NCBI RefSeq assembly: GCF_043678055.1 | Contig: NZ_JBHEQA010000002.1 | Coordinates: forward strand, 930,001 to 994,000 | Direction of reading: 5' to 3' | Source of the DNA: Spongiimicrobium salis | GTDB lineage: Bacteria > Bacteroidota > Bacteroidia > Flavobacteriales > Flavobacteriaceae | Length of the DNA: 64,000 nucleotides | Shown: positions 44,194-52,919 of the stretch, piece after piece | Layout of the letters: every line of letters begins with the position of its first letter | Position numbering within the stretch: position 1 is the stretch's first letter | The notes under the pieces: model-generated | The model's input: only the letters and a program-made list of their open reading frames with translations | Told to the model about the DNA's origin: nothing | Databases searched by the model: none | Position numbers and translations under genes: made by a program

Positions 44194-44889
44194 TTAGATT
44201 GTTTTTAGGTATAAGTCTTGTAATTCGTTTGCATTAATGGTATTTGTATTTGCGGTATAGCCCAGTTGCCCCTCTTTCATGATCCCTATCTTGGTCCCTA
44301 CATTCACGGCATTGAATATATCGTGTGTGGCCATAAAGATGGTTTTTCCGGCAGCACTGAGCTCTTTGCAAACTGCAGTGAACTCTAATGTTGCCTTAGG
44401 ATCGAGGCCAGAAATGGGTTCATCCATAAAAATGTAGTCTGCATTTTTAGAAAGGGCAATGGCAATACCTACTTTTTGTCGCATTCCCTTGGAATAGGAA
44501 GCCAGTTTTAGATGGTGCGCAGCTTCCTGAAGTCCGGCTTTCCCCAAAAAAGCGGCCAATTCGGCATTGGTGTATCTGAACCCTGCCAAACGACTAAAAA
44601 AGTTAAGATTTTCTATCCCGGAAAGATTCCCGTACAACTGCACCACTTCAGGGATATAAGCAATCATTTTGGTAGTGGCCCCGTTATTGCGTTTTACGGG
44701 AACCCCGTTGACCAAAGCTTCTCCGCTTGTAGGCTCAATGAGCCCAAGAAAGAGGTTAATGGTAGTTGTTTTACCTGCTCCATTTTGTCCTAACAGACAA
44801 AAAATCTCTCCCTTATCTACAGATAAGTTTAGCCGACTCAACGCTTCGTGCTTTCCATAATTTTTTGTAAGATTAATAGCTTCTAGCAT
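44194..44889 (-). CDS. ABC transporter ATP-binding protein
   Basis: 231 aa from the ATG at 44889 (an upstream in-frame ATG at 44964 is unlikely). Walker A GQNGAGKTT, Q-loop, signature SKGMRQK, Walker B DYIFMDEPISGLDP and the switch His in MATHD are all visible. It is of the NosF/CcmA type that drives ABC-2 permeases. It is the first gene of the operon ATPase, TonB receptor, permease, permease. Confidence 0.9.
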   Translation of the reverse strand: MLEAINLTKNYGKHEALSRLNLSVDKGEIFCLLGQNGAGKTTTINLFLGLIEPTSGEALVNGVPVKRNNGATTKMIAYIPEVVQLYGNLSGIENLNFFSRLAGFRYTNAELAAFLGKAGLQEAAHHLKLASYSKGMRQKVGIAIALSKNADYIFMDEPISGLDPKATLEFTAVCKELSAAGKTIFMATHDIFNAVNVGTKIGIMKEGQLGYTANTNTINANELQDLYLKTI

Positions 44890-45135
44890 ATTGTTTTTTT
44901 CTATTTGTGTGCTGTGATCTATCCACCTTTTAAAGAGGTATGGATTTAAAAAGGGGAGGTACATGAGATTTTTAAACTTGGAAAAAAATTAAAAATCCGA
45001 TATTCATCTAAAGAAGTTGTTACATGTATTATTCTAAAAAAACAATAGCATAGTACAGTATAAATAAATACAATACTTCTTCCCTTATCACAACGCGGTT
45101 ACTTCATTTCATTTTCTTTCTTGTTTATCTGTATC

Positions 45136-45260
45136 AAAGGAGTGGTGCCTTACATGAATCAGCGTTAACAAGGGACATCCCCTTAAATAACAGCCCATGA
45201 CAAAGGCAGTTATTTGATGCTTTTCATTCTTCTAGTGCACAGAATTAGGCCCACTCCTTT
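45136..45260 (-). repeat. Tandem foldable element, copy 1
   Basis: 125 bp bounded by AAAGGAGTGG (45136-45145) and CCACTCCTTT (45251-45260), which are exact inverted complements. Inside lie smaller stems: AAGGG/CCCTT around 45170, AAATAAC/GTTATTT, and ATTCT/AGAAT near the 3' end. The most 3' copy of the three as read on the minus strand. No coding frame. Confidence 0.65.
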
Positions 45261-45354
45261 TTCTACAGACAGTAAGTGGTTGGTCAATTGGCAACATTTC
45301 ACATTTAATTGCACTATTTTTCAATTATTTAGTTACTACGATTACGTTCAAATT

Positions 45355-45480
45355 AAAGGAGCGGCGCCACAAATGAAATAGCGTTAACAAGGGACATCCC
45401 CTAAAATAACGACCAATGATTATTACAGTTATTTTGTACTTTTTCATTCTTCTTGTGCACAGAATTAGGGTCCACTCCTT
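45355..45480 (-). repeat. Tandem foldable element, copy 2
   Basis: 126 bp with the same stems as copy 1; AAAATAAC/GTTATTTT is extended to 8 bp here. Its outer stem has one change (AAAGGAGCGG). On a minus-strand RNA this becomes a U-G pair; on a plus-strand RNA it would be an A-C mismatch. That favours a minus-strand transcript. Confidence 0.65.
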
Positions 45481-45602
45481 CTTTCACAGATTGTTTATGG
45501 TTAGTGAATAGTTCATATTTGACTTTATTATTTTTTACACATATGCCTCTATGGTATTGGCAATCTTTGCTATTCTACCGTTACAACAATTTCTTTTAAA
45601 TT

Positions 45603-45828
45603 AAAGGAGTGGCTCCACAAATGAAATAGCGTTAACAAGGGACATCCCCTAAAATAACGACCAATGATTATTACAGTTATTTTGTACTTTTTNNNNNNNN
45701 NNNNNNNNNNNNNNNNNNNNNNNNNNNNNNNNNNNNNNNNNNNNNNNNNNNNNNNNNNNNNNNNNNNNNNNNNNNNNNNNNNNNNNNNNTTTCATTCTTC
45801 TTGTGCACAGAATTAGGGTCCACTCCTT
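45603..45828 (-). repeat. Tandem foldable element, copy 3 (interrupted by Ns)
   Basis: Outer arms AAAGGAGTGG (45603-45612) and CCACTCCTT (45820-45828) agree with copy 2, but a 97-base run of Ns lies inside. The flanking sequence on both sides matches copy 2 exactly up to the gap, so the readable element would again be about 126 bp. Confidence 0.6.
45693..45789. other. Assembly gap (97 Ns) inside a tandem repeat
   Basis: A run of 97 unknown bases. The sequence before it ends in TTTTT and after it begins TTTCATTC, so the flanks overlap by three Ts relative to copy 2. The gap may be artificial, or it may hide further repeat units. Confidence 0.95.
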
Positions 45829-45882
45829 CTTTCACAGATTGTTTGCGATTAGTGAATAGTTTATATTTAACTTCAATATTTT

Positions 45883-46299
45883 CTAAGTACCTGCACAACA
45901 GTTTTCTTCTTTACATTGGCAGTACTTTTGGTTATACAAATGCAACAATATCAGACCAATAGTGGGAAGGAAAATAACTTCCTCCTTAAGCTCCATTAAA
46001 GCGAATCGTTCATTCAAAATGATGAAGGCCAATAGCACCCAATTGCCCCATAAAGTATAGCCTATCCACAATTTAGAACTTTGGGTCACCGACCTGAATA
46101 CGGCCAAAAAAGAAATCCCTAGGAAAATGATGTCCAAGCGGCTCCACCATAATGCATAATCCATTTTAGTGACAGACGCATTGGTATACCAGGTAAAAAA
46201 CAAGGGGGTTGTTAAACAATGTATAAGACAGAGTGCACTAGTTGCACTGCCCCATATATTTGCTTGTTTGGTCCATTTTGTACGTAAAAGCATAATCAT
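45883..46299 (-). CDS. MerC-domain membrane protein
   Basis: 138 aa, MerC family (DUF family of mercury-transport-like membrane proteins). Four hydrophobic segments are visible, with the CLIHCLTTP segment (a Cys pair near residue 25, typical of MerC) in the first and a C-terminal CQCKEENCC cysteine patch. Family members carry Hg(II) or other soft metals across the inner membrane; the role here is unproven, and no mercury reductase or MerR is nearby. Last gene of a minus-strand set (47167-48123, 46332-47150, 45883-46299). Confidence 0.82.
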   Translation of the reverse strand: MIMLLRTKWTKQANIWGSATSALCLIHCLTTPLFFTWYTNASVTKMDYALWWSRLDIIFLGISFLAVFRSVTQSSKLWIGYTLWGNWVLLAFIILNERFALMELKEEVIFLPTIGLILLHLYNQKYCQCKEENCCAGT

Positions 46300-46331
46300 C
46301 GTATTGAAGATTTCAGTTTTAGTTTTGTTTT

Positions 46332-47150
46332 CTAAGGTTTCAAGGTGACGGTGCGTGTTACATCGTTAAAGGGTCCGGGAAGGGTATTCCCCTGGGCATC
46401 TATAAGTTCCAGTTGAATGCTTATCTCCCCCATGGGTAAGCCTTTTACAATATGGGGAGCCCATTCCGTAATTAAGAATTCTTCTCCCTGAATGGTAGCA
46501 CGCACCTTATTTCCCGAAGGGGAAAGGGTAGTATTCAATACAAAAAAGTCCAATAGTACGCGCTCCGCATCCTTGCCGGTATAGGTGCCTTTGGGTCGAC
46601 TATAAATCAAGGTAGGCGCGTTCATGTCCAGTTCCAAAAGATCTTCAGGATTATCCCCTACCACCAATTTCCGCACAACCACCGAGTTTTCATTCTTTAC
46701 AGATTCATGGTATGAACGACTTAAAAAAGCAACCAAGTGATGAACACCTTCAGGCATTTCCTTTTTAAAAGTAGCATCGTAATGTGCTGAATAGGGCTGG
46801 TTATCCAGGATAAAATGGATGTGTTGTCCTTTGCCCGAATTCGCCAACAATGCGGCATTAGGCCCAGCGGTTTGTGCTTTCAGTTCATAATTTTTCACTT
46901 CAAATTCAAAATCGGCCTCCCCGGCTTCAGGGATGTTCATAGTTTCCGGAGTATCGAGCTTCAAAGCAGCATTCTCGTATGCGGGCGAAGTCGTTAACTT
47001 TTCCAGGGTAATTTTAGTCGTTTTCGCCTGTTCGGCTACTGGGGTTTCCTCTTTTTCCGTTGGCTGTTTTTTTTCCTGTTTACAGCTGGTTACCATTACT
47101 ATGGTCATTAGAGCAGATACACTTAGGATTTTCATATTCATTTTCATCAT
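46332..47150 (-). CDS. Periplasmic lipoprotein of unknown function
   Basis: 272 aa. A signal peptide runs into a lipobox VTSC (Cys about 22), then an acidic Glu/Lys/Thr linker (about 25-45). The mature part has two beta domains: the first contains GKGQHIHFILDNQPYSAHYD, similar to beta-sandwich proteins with a His-rich metal-like HIHF strand; the second ends PFNDVTRTVTL. The HIHF and HHLVAFLSRS histidines could bind metal, but this is speculation. It sits between the MerC-like gene and the DUF5829-like gene. Confidence 0.65.
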   Translation of the reverse strand: MMKMNMKILSVSALMTIVMVTSCKQEKKQPTEKEETPVAEQAKTTKITLEKLTTSPAYENAALKLDTPETMNIPEAGEADFEFEVKNYELKAQTAGPNAALLANSGKGQHIHFILDNQPYSAHYDATFKKEMPEGVHHLVAFLSRSYHESVKNENSVVVRKLVVGDNPEDLLELDMNAPTLIYSRPKGTYTGKDAERVLLDFFVLNTTLSPSGNKVRATIQGEEFLITEWAPHIVKGLPMGEISIQLELIDAQGNTLPGPFNDVTRTVTLKP

Positions 47151-47166
47151 TGTTGGATTTTAAAAT

Positions 47167-48123
47167 TTAATAGATGTCTTTATAAAGTTCATGAAGGCGC
47201 CATATCGATTCAAAGCCGGTATTGGTAATCGTAAGATTCCCAAATCGCACCATACTGTGATCCGGATTGTTCAGTTGGCAATCAATTCGCGTAATTCTGC
47301 TAAATGGTATTGTGGCAGAGGGTTTCAAACGAAGCGTTATATCCCCGCTATCAATCGTAAGGACATCCACTTTTCTTTGAAGTTGTCTACAACCTAAATG
47401 ACGCATTTCTTGTACAATGCGTTCATAATCTTTAAGGGTACAGACCATAGATATCGCAGTAATGCATTTAAAAAGCCGTTCCCGAGCATAGGTTTTCTGA
47501 AGAAAAGCCTCTCGTGTATATGTTTTGTTTTTTTGACCATACAAACGATCAAGAAAAGTTGGATTATAAAAAGCATACCAAGTATGTAGGGCCGTTCCCG
47601 CGCTGGGGGTATAGAAGGCCTTGAACCAGGTTTCTTGCTGATCTTCAATAGGCATACGCACAGTCTCCGTTGCGCTGAGAAAAGCTGTAGAATCTTTTTT
47701 TAATTTAGGTGCCACCCCCAAATGAAAGTGCTCTTCGGTTCTGTTTTGTAATGAAAACCCGATTCCACTTTTGCCTACAGGTTCATTATAGGAATTCTTT
47801 GGTCCCAAAATTTCAATATAATGTTGATGTCCTCTCAGGTAACAGGTAGTTGCAGCATGATCTAAAGGCGAAAAATGCGGTAAACCCATATCCATCTGCG
47901 CATAAGCGTTATGCCATTTGGGGTTTTTAGTGAGTTGGTCGTAGCTAATACTATCCAACACTAAATAGAGATGGTTAAAAAGCAATTGGGAGACATCCTT
48001 ATGAAAAAGAGCATTGATTTTCTCCTTATCTATAACAGGTTTTTTGATCGTCTGCTTGCCATCCTTACAGGAAATAGAAAGTAAAAATGAAAAAGCAATA
48101 CCATAAAAAATAAAACGCGCCAT
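47167..48123 (-). CDS. DUF5829-like exported protein
   Basis: 318 aa with an N-terminal signal/lipobox (FSFLLSISC, Cys about 19). The body resembles DUF5829 (a glyoxalase-like fold): HLYLVLDSISYDQL, CYLRGHQHYIEILGP and GIGFSLQNRTEEH. It is placed first of the MerC gene set with 16 bp before the lipoprotein gene. The function is unknown; a role in metal stress is only a context guess. Confidence 0.6.
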   Translation of the reverse strand: MARFIFYGIAFSFLLSISCKDGKQTIKKPVIDKEKINALFHKDVSQLLFNHLYLVLDSISYDQLTKNPKWHNAYAQMDMGLPHFSPLDHAATTCYLRGHQHYIEILGPKNSYNEPVGKSGIGFSLQNRTEEHFHLGVAPKLKKDSTAFLSATETVRMPIEDQQETWFKAFYTPSAGTALHTWYAFYNPTFLDRLYGQKNKTYTREAFLQKTYARERLFKCITAISMVCTLKDYERIVQEMRHLGCRQLQRKVDVLTIDSGDITLRLKPSATIPFSRITRIDCQLNNPDHSMVRFGNLTITNTGFESIWRLHELYKDIY

Positions 48124-48349
48124 GCATCAACGGTTTAAAACGTATAATTGTTAATCCTTGAAAATGAAACGATATCATTTGCCGCTTCTTTTCATTCAGA
48201 GATGATAGGTCCTTAACGCTTCGTGGATTGAATATTGAACTTCTTCCAGGGGTAATAGGTAATTGTATGATTACACAATAACCCATGCCAAACAAACTAG
48301 CATGCTATTAGAAGAAAATCTGGGAAGGAAAGACCTTCGGAAGTATATA

Positions 48350-48646
48350 TTATAGATGTGGCGGGGGCCTGGATAAGAGCGTACTCCAATTGTCGGAGTT
48401 TTTGTAGTTAATGCTCTCAAAATCTTCATTCAGGCTGAGTTCCTTGTATACGGGAGTTTCATTTGCTATGGCAACGGCAGGCACCAAAACTTCGGCCTGC
48501 TGACTATCAAGTGTCAATACACAAAGCTCACAGTGATTGCTATCATCTGAGGTTTCTTCATGTTCATACACATGAAACGCAGAGGATTTGATCAGCAGGA
48601 GGCTGATCAAAAGAAGCGTGCCAAAATGTTGCAAGAAATTTTTCAC
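48350..48646 (-). CDS. Small exported protein with CxxC
   Basis: 98 aa. An N-terminal hydrophobic segment (FGTLLLISLLLIKSSAF, probably a signal peptide) precedes a His/Glu-rich stretch HVYEHEETSDDSNHCELC with a CELC motif. The rest is short and unremarkable. Small proteins of this type are frequent next to heavy-metal or TonB genes in Bacteroidota, which suggests metal binding, but no function is assigned. The region upstream to 48884 shows no further gene. Confidence 0.55.
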   Translation of the reverse strand: MKNFLQHFGTLLLISLLLIKSSAFHVYEHEETSDDSNHCELCVLTLDSQQAEVLVPAVAIANETPVYKELSLNEDFESINYKNSDNWSTLLSRPPPHL

Positions 48647-48883
48647 GTCGAAACAAAACTAAGGCTTTTTTTTAAATTTCTTACTGTTAAGAAAATCATA
48701 ATATCCAAAGAATCTTAGAAATCGTATGCTATTGAAGAAAGTGCCGATCAATAGGTGCTTTTCTAGCGTAGCTGCTTTATTTGTTTCAACTCCTTACCTA
48801 TAATGTTTGGTGGAGTATTTATTTTTTTACTAATAAGGCAGTGACGTCTATGGCAAACATCACTGCCCTTGAAATACTGTAAT

Positions 48884-51226
48884 CTATACCACAAATCGTG
48901 TCACAAAACCATGATTGGTCATATCCATATACTGACCATGGGTAATGTCTGTATTACTACCTCCCGTGGTTGCTGCCATGAAATTGGAGTTTGGTCCGGT
49001 ATGATTCAATCCTAAAAAGTGTCCTACTTCGTGTGCAACAATAATCCCCATGAGACTTCGTCCGCTTCCTGTAGAAAGATCTATTCCAGCCATATTAATG
49101 ATGACCCCAGATCTACTTCCCCCTTTTCCAGTGGGACCATTCACCGGAGAGAACCCGCCTACACTGGCCGCACAGGGAGGCCCGGATAAACTCTCTACGA
49201 TCCATACATCCAGCCAGGGGTCGTTCGGGGAACTCCAGTCATCGCGTAAATCATCAGCTTCGTCACTTCCCGCCGTACAATCACTATCCTTATTATCGTC
49301 CATCTCTATATCCCTAAACCTATGGAAATCGGCATGTGTTGAAGGCAAGTCAAAATTGGCACTTTCACTTATGTACAAATTTTGCTGCTCATAAATGGCA
49401 CTGGCTTCATTGTCCACAACACTTTGGAATCGGTTTTTGGTGGTTCCTGAAAAATTCCCTACATAATTCAACGCTAACTTCACCTGTGCCATCGCGGCCC
49501 AAACATGGGAATCTATAACATCTCCTTCCGAGGTCTGTACGGTAAGTCGAATAGTGACATCCCCATAATTTTTGAATACATTATAAGTATTCCCTCCGAA
49601 AGACATATAAATCCCTATGTTTCTTGTGCTATTGGCGGGAATAGTAACCGTACTGATGGTAAAGGAGAAATTATCCTTTTCTGTTCCCCCATCTGTTACC
49701 CGGGCCCATACCAAGGGGCCCACCGTGACACTATGTTCAAAACCATTGGTGATCCGCAAGGTGGCATAGCAATAAAACCGGTTTTCAGCACCATTAAAAT
49801 GTGCAGGACCTTCCCCAATGGTTCCCGAAGTTGAGGGCGTTACCGTCATCGAAATGGGATTGGGAGGCAAAGCATCCAAGGTGGTCTTATATTTTGAGGT
49901 ATTGCCGCTGGTGGTATACAATTGTGCCTGCATCTCAATGGCTCCTGTAGTTGCAGCTACAAATCCTTCAATATATTTTTCTCCCTTGACAATATCTTCT
50001 TTGGTGAGCGTAAAATAACGCTCTTCCCAATTTGCTTTTGGAAACCTTGTCTTTAGCCGTAAACAAGCACCTTCTACGGCCTGTGGAATATGGAATTTTA
50101 TACGGACACCAAACTTATTTTTTGCCCATATGATGCGGTCTTTGGCCGATAATTCCAAGATTACAGGGCTTGTAGTCGTTTCGGGAATCCAATATACATC
50201 TTGATATTTCCTTTGATCGCATTTTAGGCTCAAATTGAGCTTCCTTCCTAGTTTAGGGTGATACCCTTCATCATATTCCAGTACAAGTTCATTTTCATGA
50301 ATACGATACACTTCAATATGGGGTTTTTCGCAAATAGAGTTTCCGATTGCCCTTCCTCTTAATTTTAATCGCAATTTCTTTGAGGCATGGTTAGGCAACA
50401 CTTCATAAGACAAGGGATATACTTCGGTTTCCGTCGCCATTTCGGCAAGAATTTGATTGGCCACCACATCTTCTCCTCCAAAAGTGGACAACTCCACTCC
50501 TTTTACACTATTGGGTGTCGTTTGGGGGGGTACTCCCGTATGGCGCCCCAAAGGTTTTACAATATTCTCAATAGCCATGGTAGTCTGTGCTTTTCCTTTT
50601 TTCCTTGGACGCTTGGGCAATTTGCCGGTTTCTATTTGTTCAAGGGCGGCCGAAGCTCTATAACGCACTTCCACATCCGGGTCGCTTTCTACAATTTTAC
50701 GCAATAAAGGGATGCTTTCCCGAATCCTCATATTTCCAATACCCCTAATAGCCTTTTCTCGAATAATGGGCAGTGGGTCGTCCATCAATTTTTCAATGGT
50801 CAAAGCTGCTTTTCGGCCCATTAATCGTATTAAGGATTCAGTGGCGTGTCCACGCACCTCTGGACGTTCATTGGGATTCAAAGCGATTTCCGTTATCACA
50901 TCGGCAGTTCCAAAAAATGATAGGGCTCCTAGATACGATATTGCCCCTGAACGAAGACGTACATCTGTCTTATCACCTTCTTTAAGTAAAGCCAGTAATG
51001 CATCCTTAATCTGTTTCCTATAGGCAGTTAGGTCTTTCTGTGCAATGCCAAGGCGCTCCAAATTATCTAAATTTACGCCTTCCATACTTTGAAGGGCTTG
51101 CTCTATGATAATTCTGGCCCCAATACCCGGATGTTTATACCTATCAAAATCTTCCCCTTTGGGATACTTGTGTGCCGGAGCCTTCCATTTTGGCTCATTG
51201 TAATTAAATTCTGCTTGTTCCTTCAT
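48884..51226 (-). CDS. HEAT-repeat / metzincin metalloprotease fusion
   Basis: 780 aa without a clear N-terminal signal peptide. Residues about 50-210 form HEAT/PBS-lyase-type repeats (LRSGAISYLGALSFFG, VRGHATESLIRL, IIREKAIRGIGNM, EVRYRASAALEQI). A linker (about 215-260) and a long beta-sandwich region follow. The C-terminal domain has HEVGHFLGLNH (His732, Glu733, His736, His742), a metzincin zinc site HExxHxxGxxH, about 50 residues before the end. A His-to-Met-turn region could be NSNFMAATTGG. No operon partner is evident; the combination is unusual. Confidence 0.78.
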   Translation of the reverse strand: MKEQAEFNYNEPKWKAPAHKYPKGEDFDRYKHPGIGARIIIEQALQSMEGVNLDNLERLGIAQKDLTAYRKQIKDALLALLKEGDKTDVRLRSGAISYLGALSFFGTADVITEIALNPNERPEVRGHATESLIRLMGRKAALTIEKLMDDPLPIIREKAIRGIGNMRIRESIPLLRKIVESDPDVEVRYRASAALEQIETGKLPKRPRKKGKAQTTMAIENIVKPLGRHTGVPPQTTPNSVKGVELSTFGGEDVVANQILAEMATETEVYPLSYEVLPNHASKKLRLKLRGRAIGNSICEKPHIEVYRIHENELVLEYDEGYHPKLGRKLNLSLKCDQRKYQDVYWIPETTTSPVILELSAKDRIIWAKNKFGVRIKFHIPQAVEGACLRLKTRFPKANWEERYFTLTKEDIVKGEKYIEGFVAATTGAIEMQAQLYTTSGNTSKYKTTLDALPPNPISMTVTPSTSGTIGEGPAHFNGAENRFYCYATLRITNGFEHSVTVGPLVWARVTDGGTEKDNFSFTISTVTIPANSTRNIGIYMSFGGNTYNVFKNYGDVTIRLTVQTSEGDVIDSHVWAAMAQVKLALNYVGNFSGTTKNRFQSVVDNEASAIYEQQNLYISESANFDLPSTHADFHRFRDIEMDDNKDSDCTAGSDEADDLRDDWSSPNDPWLDVWIVESLSGPPCAASVGGFSPVNGPTGKGGSRSGVIINMAGIDLSTGSGRSLMGIIVAHEVGHFLGLNHTGPNSNFMAATTGGSNTDITHGQYMDMTNHGFVTRFVV

Positions 51227-51890
51227 TTGTTGCTGTTTATGTTTTTGTTTACATTTTTATTGGGGGAAAACGCAATGATAGCGCCTATCATTTGGACTGG
51301 TCAGTAACCGATCAACACGGTTTTTTTATGATATATAGGGGGATATTTAAAACAAGATTTGTTTTAAATTGACAGAAAATACTACTATAAATTTATAGGA
51401 AGAATTCCCTTAGAAATACTGTAGATGTATGGATTGCCCTAATTCCTGTATAATTAGCACCTTATGATTTTCTTCCTTGGAAAAAAACATGGCAATTTCC
51501 GATATACATGAAAAATAAAATAGTCTCAAATATTTTAAAAAATTGATTATCAAGCATTTAATTATAAAAAAATACAATCGTTTTTCTATGTTCGATTTGT
51601 TTTTAAAATATGCCAAGGCTTATCTTTAACGGTAAGTATTCCCTGTAACCCCATTTGATATTTTCTTCTTGTTTTGGTTCTTTTGATTTCATTTTTACAC
51701 GGAAGCCCCCACTAGGCTAATTATTGTGTCGTTCGTCGATTATCCTACTGTTTTGGCAATATAAGCGATAGGTTTATGTTACATAAACTCATAAGAAAAC
51801 TAAACCAATTTGATTTTAGGTCTTGGTTTTTGCTTTTTCTAAAAAATTATTTTAGAGATAGCTTAAAACTCAAGTGCTTTTTTAGAAATC
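51227..51890. other. Intergenic region upstream of methyltransferase and NRPS-PKS
   Basis: 664 bp with no convincing gene. One hairpin lies at 51306-51322 (AACCG, 7-nt loop, CGGTT) followed by Ts (51321-51327), a terminator shape on the plus strand. A short minus-strand open frame at 51410-51616 is AT-rich and unsupported. No clear promoter match was found for the methyltransferase. Confidence 0.5.
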
Positions 51891-52745
51891 ATGAAAAATA
51901 CAATTCGACCAATTATCGGCAATTTGCTCTCTGCCACCCTTGGTAATTTTTTTGTCCTTGTACAACCACAAAAGGCCGATGAATTATCTAAAAAGGGAAT
52001 GACGTTGATGCTGAACAGTTCTGACCTCAGCATCAAAGAACGCCTCATGCGCAGGGCCATTCTAAAGAAAACTGAAAAAAGGGGAAATCATGATGCCTTA
52101 GCATCTTTTCATCAAAATTACTGGATCAATAAAGGGCATGATTTCTTTTTGCGTAACAGGAAGAAACAGGAGCATATTTTTTTACCTGATTGTGAATTTA
52201 TCTTCGATTTGCTTCAAGAACAATTGAGCAAAAATCCAAATTCATTTAACACTTTAGTAGAAATTGGTACGGGTGATGGCAATGTATTACAGCACTTAAG
52301 TACTAAATTCCCCCAAATAGAGCATTTTGTGGGCATTGATCTGAGTGAAGTGCAAACGGAGACCAATACCCAAACCTACAAAGAAAATCCAAAATTGCAA
52401 TTTGTAGCCGCTGATGGTTTTGATTGGATCAAGGCCAATGGCAGCGCCAATATGATTTTTGTCACCTTTATGGGCGTTCTGGAATATTTTACAGAACAGC
52501 GTTTACAGCAATTTTTTGATATGTTATATGCTTTGGGGAATATCATGCTGGTAGCCATTGAACCCAATGGATTAGATCATGATTTTAGTAAGAACCCCAA
52601 TTCCCAAACCTATGGCTTTGAGCGTTCTTTTTCGCATAACTATCCAATGCTCTTAAAGAATTCTGGTTTTGAGCTTTGGCACAATTCGAAAAAGACCTTA
52701 GAAGAAAATACAAATTTTATACGCTTTATCGGTGCAATGAATTAA
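51891..52745 (+). CDS. Class I SAM-dependent methyltransferase
   Basis: 284 aa. The Rossmann motif I VEIGTGDGNVL (about 124), the acidic motif II end FVGIDLSE, and VAADGFDWI give a canonical SAM site; LVAIEPNG follows at the post-motif position. An N-terminal region of about 110 aa may recognise the substrate or bind the carrier. It is upstream of the megasynthase with a gap of 174 bp and may tailor its product, but no direct proof is seen. Confidence 0.8.
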   Translation: MKNTIRPIIGNLLSATLGNFFVLVQPQKADELSKKGMTLMLNSSDLSIKERLMRRAILKKTEKRGNHDALASFHQNYWINKGHDFFLRNRKKQEHIFLPDCEFIFDLLQEQLSKNPNSFNTLVEIGTGDGNVLQHLSTKFPQIEHFVGIDLSEVQTETNTQTYKENPKLQFVAADGFDWIKANGSANMIFVTFMGVLEYFTEQRLQQFFDMLYALGNIMLVAIEPNGLDHDFSKNPNSQTYGFERSFSHNYPMLLKNSGFELWHNSKKTLEENTNFIRFIGAMN

Positions 52746-52919
52746 ACCTAAAGATGTTCATAAGAACATGAGCCATCGTAAAGTCCCCCACCCCGCCTAA
52801 ACATTGGTTTGTTAAGGCCCTTTGAGAACCTAAATGAAGAATGTACAACGGATTAAGTTCAAAGAATAGTATTCTGTGGACAGCATAAACAATAATTAGA
52901 GAAATATAGTTACACCATC

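Noticed and set aside
45136..45828. Integron attC array
   Set aside because: Tandem inverted repeats containing GTTAAC suggested attC sites, but the GTTRRRY core is not met and no integron integrase or cassette genes are present.
45677..45898. 73-aa frame on the minus strand through the Ns
   Set aside because: It reads through unknown bases and lies within the repeat element; no gene can be claimed.
51410..51616. 68-aa minus-strand frame
   Set aside because: AT-rich, hydrophobic/basic composition expected of non-coding DNA, no family and no promoter.
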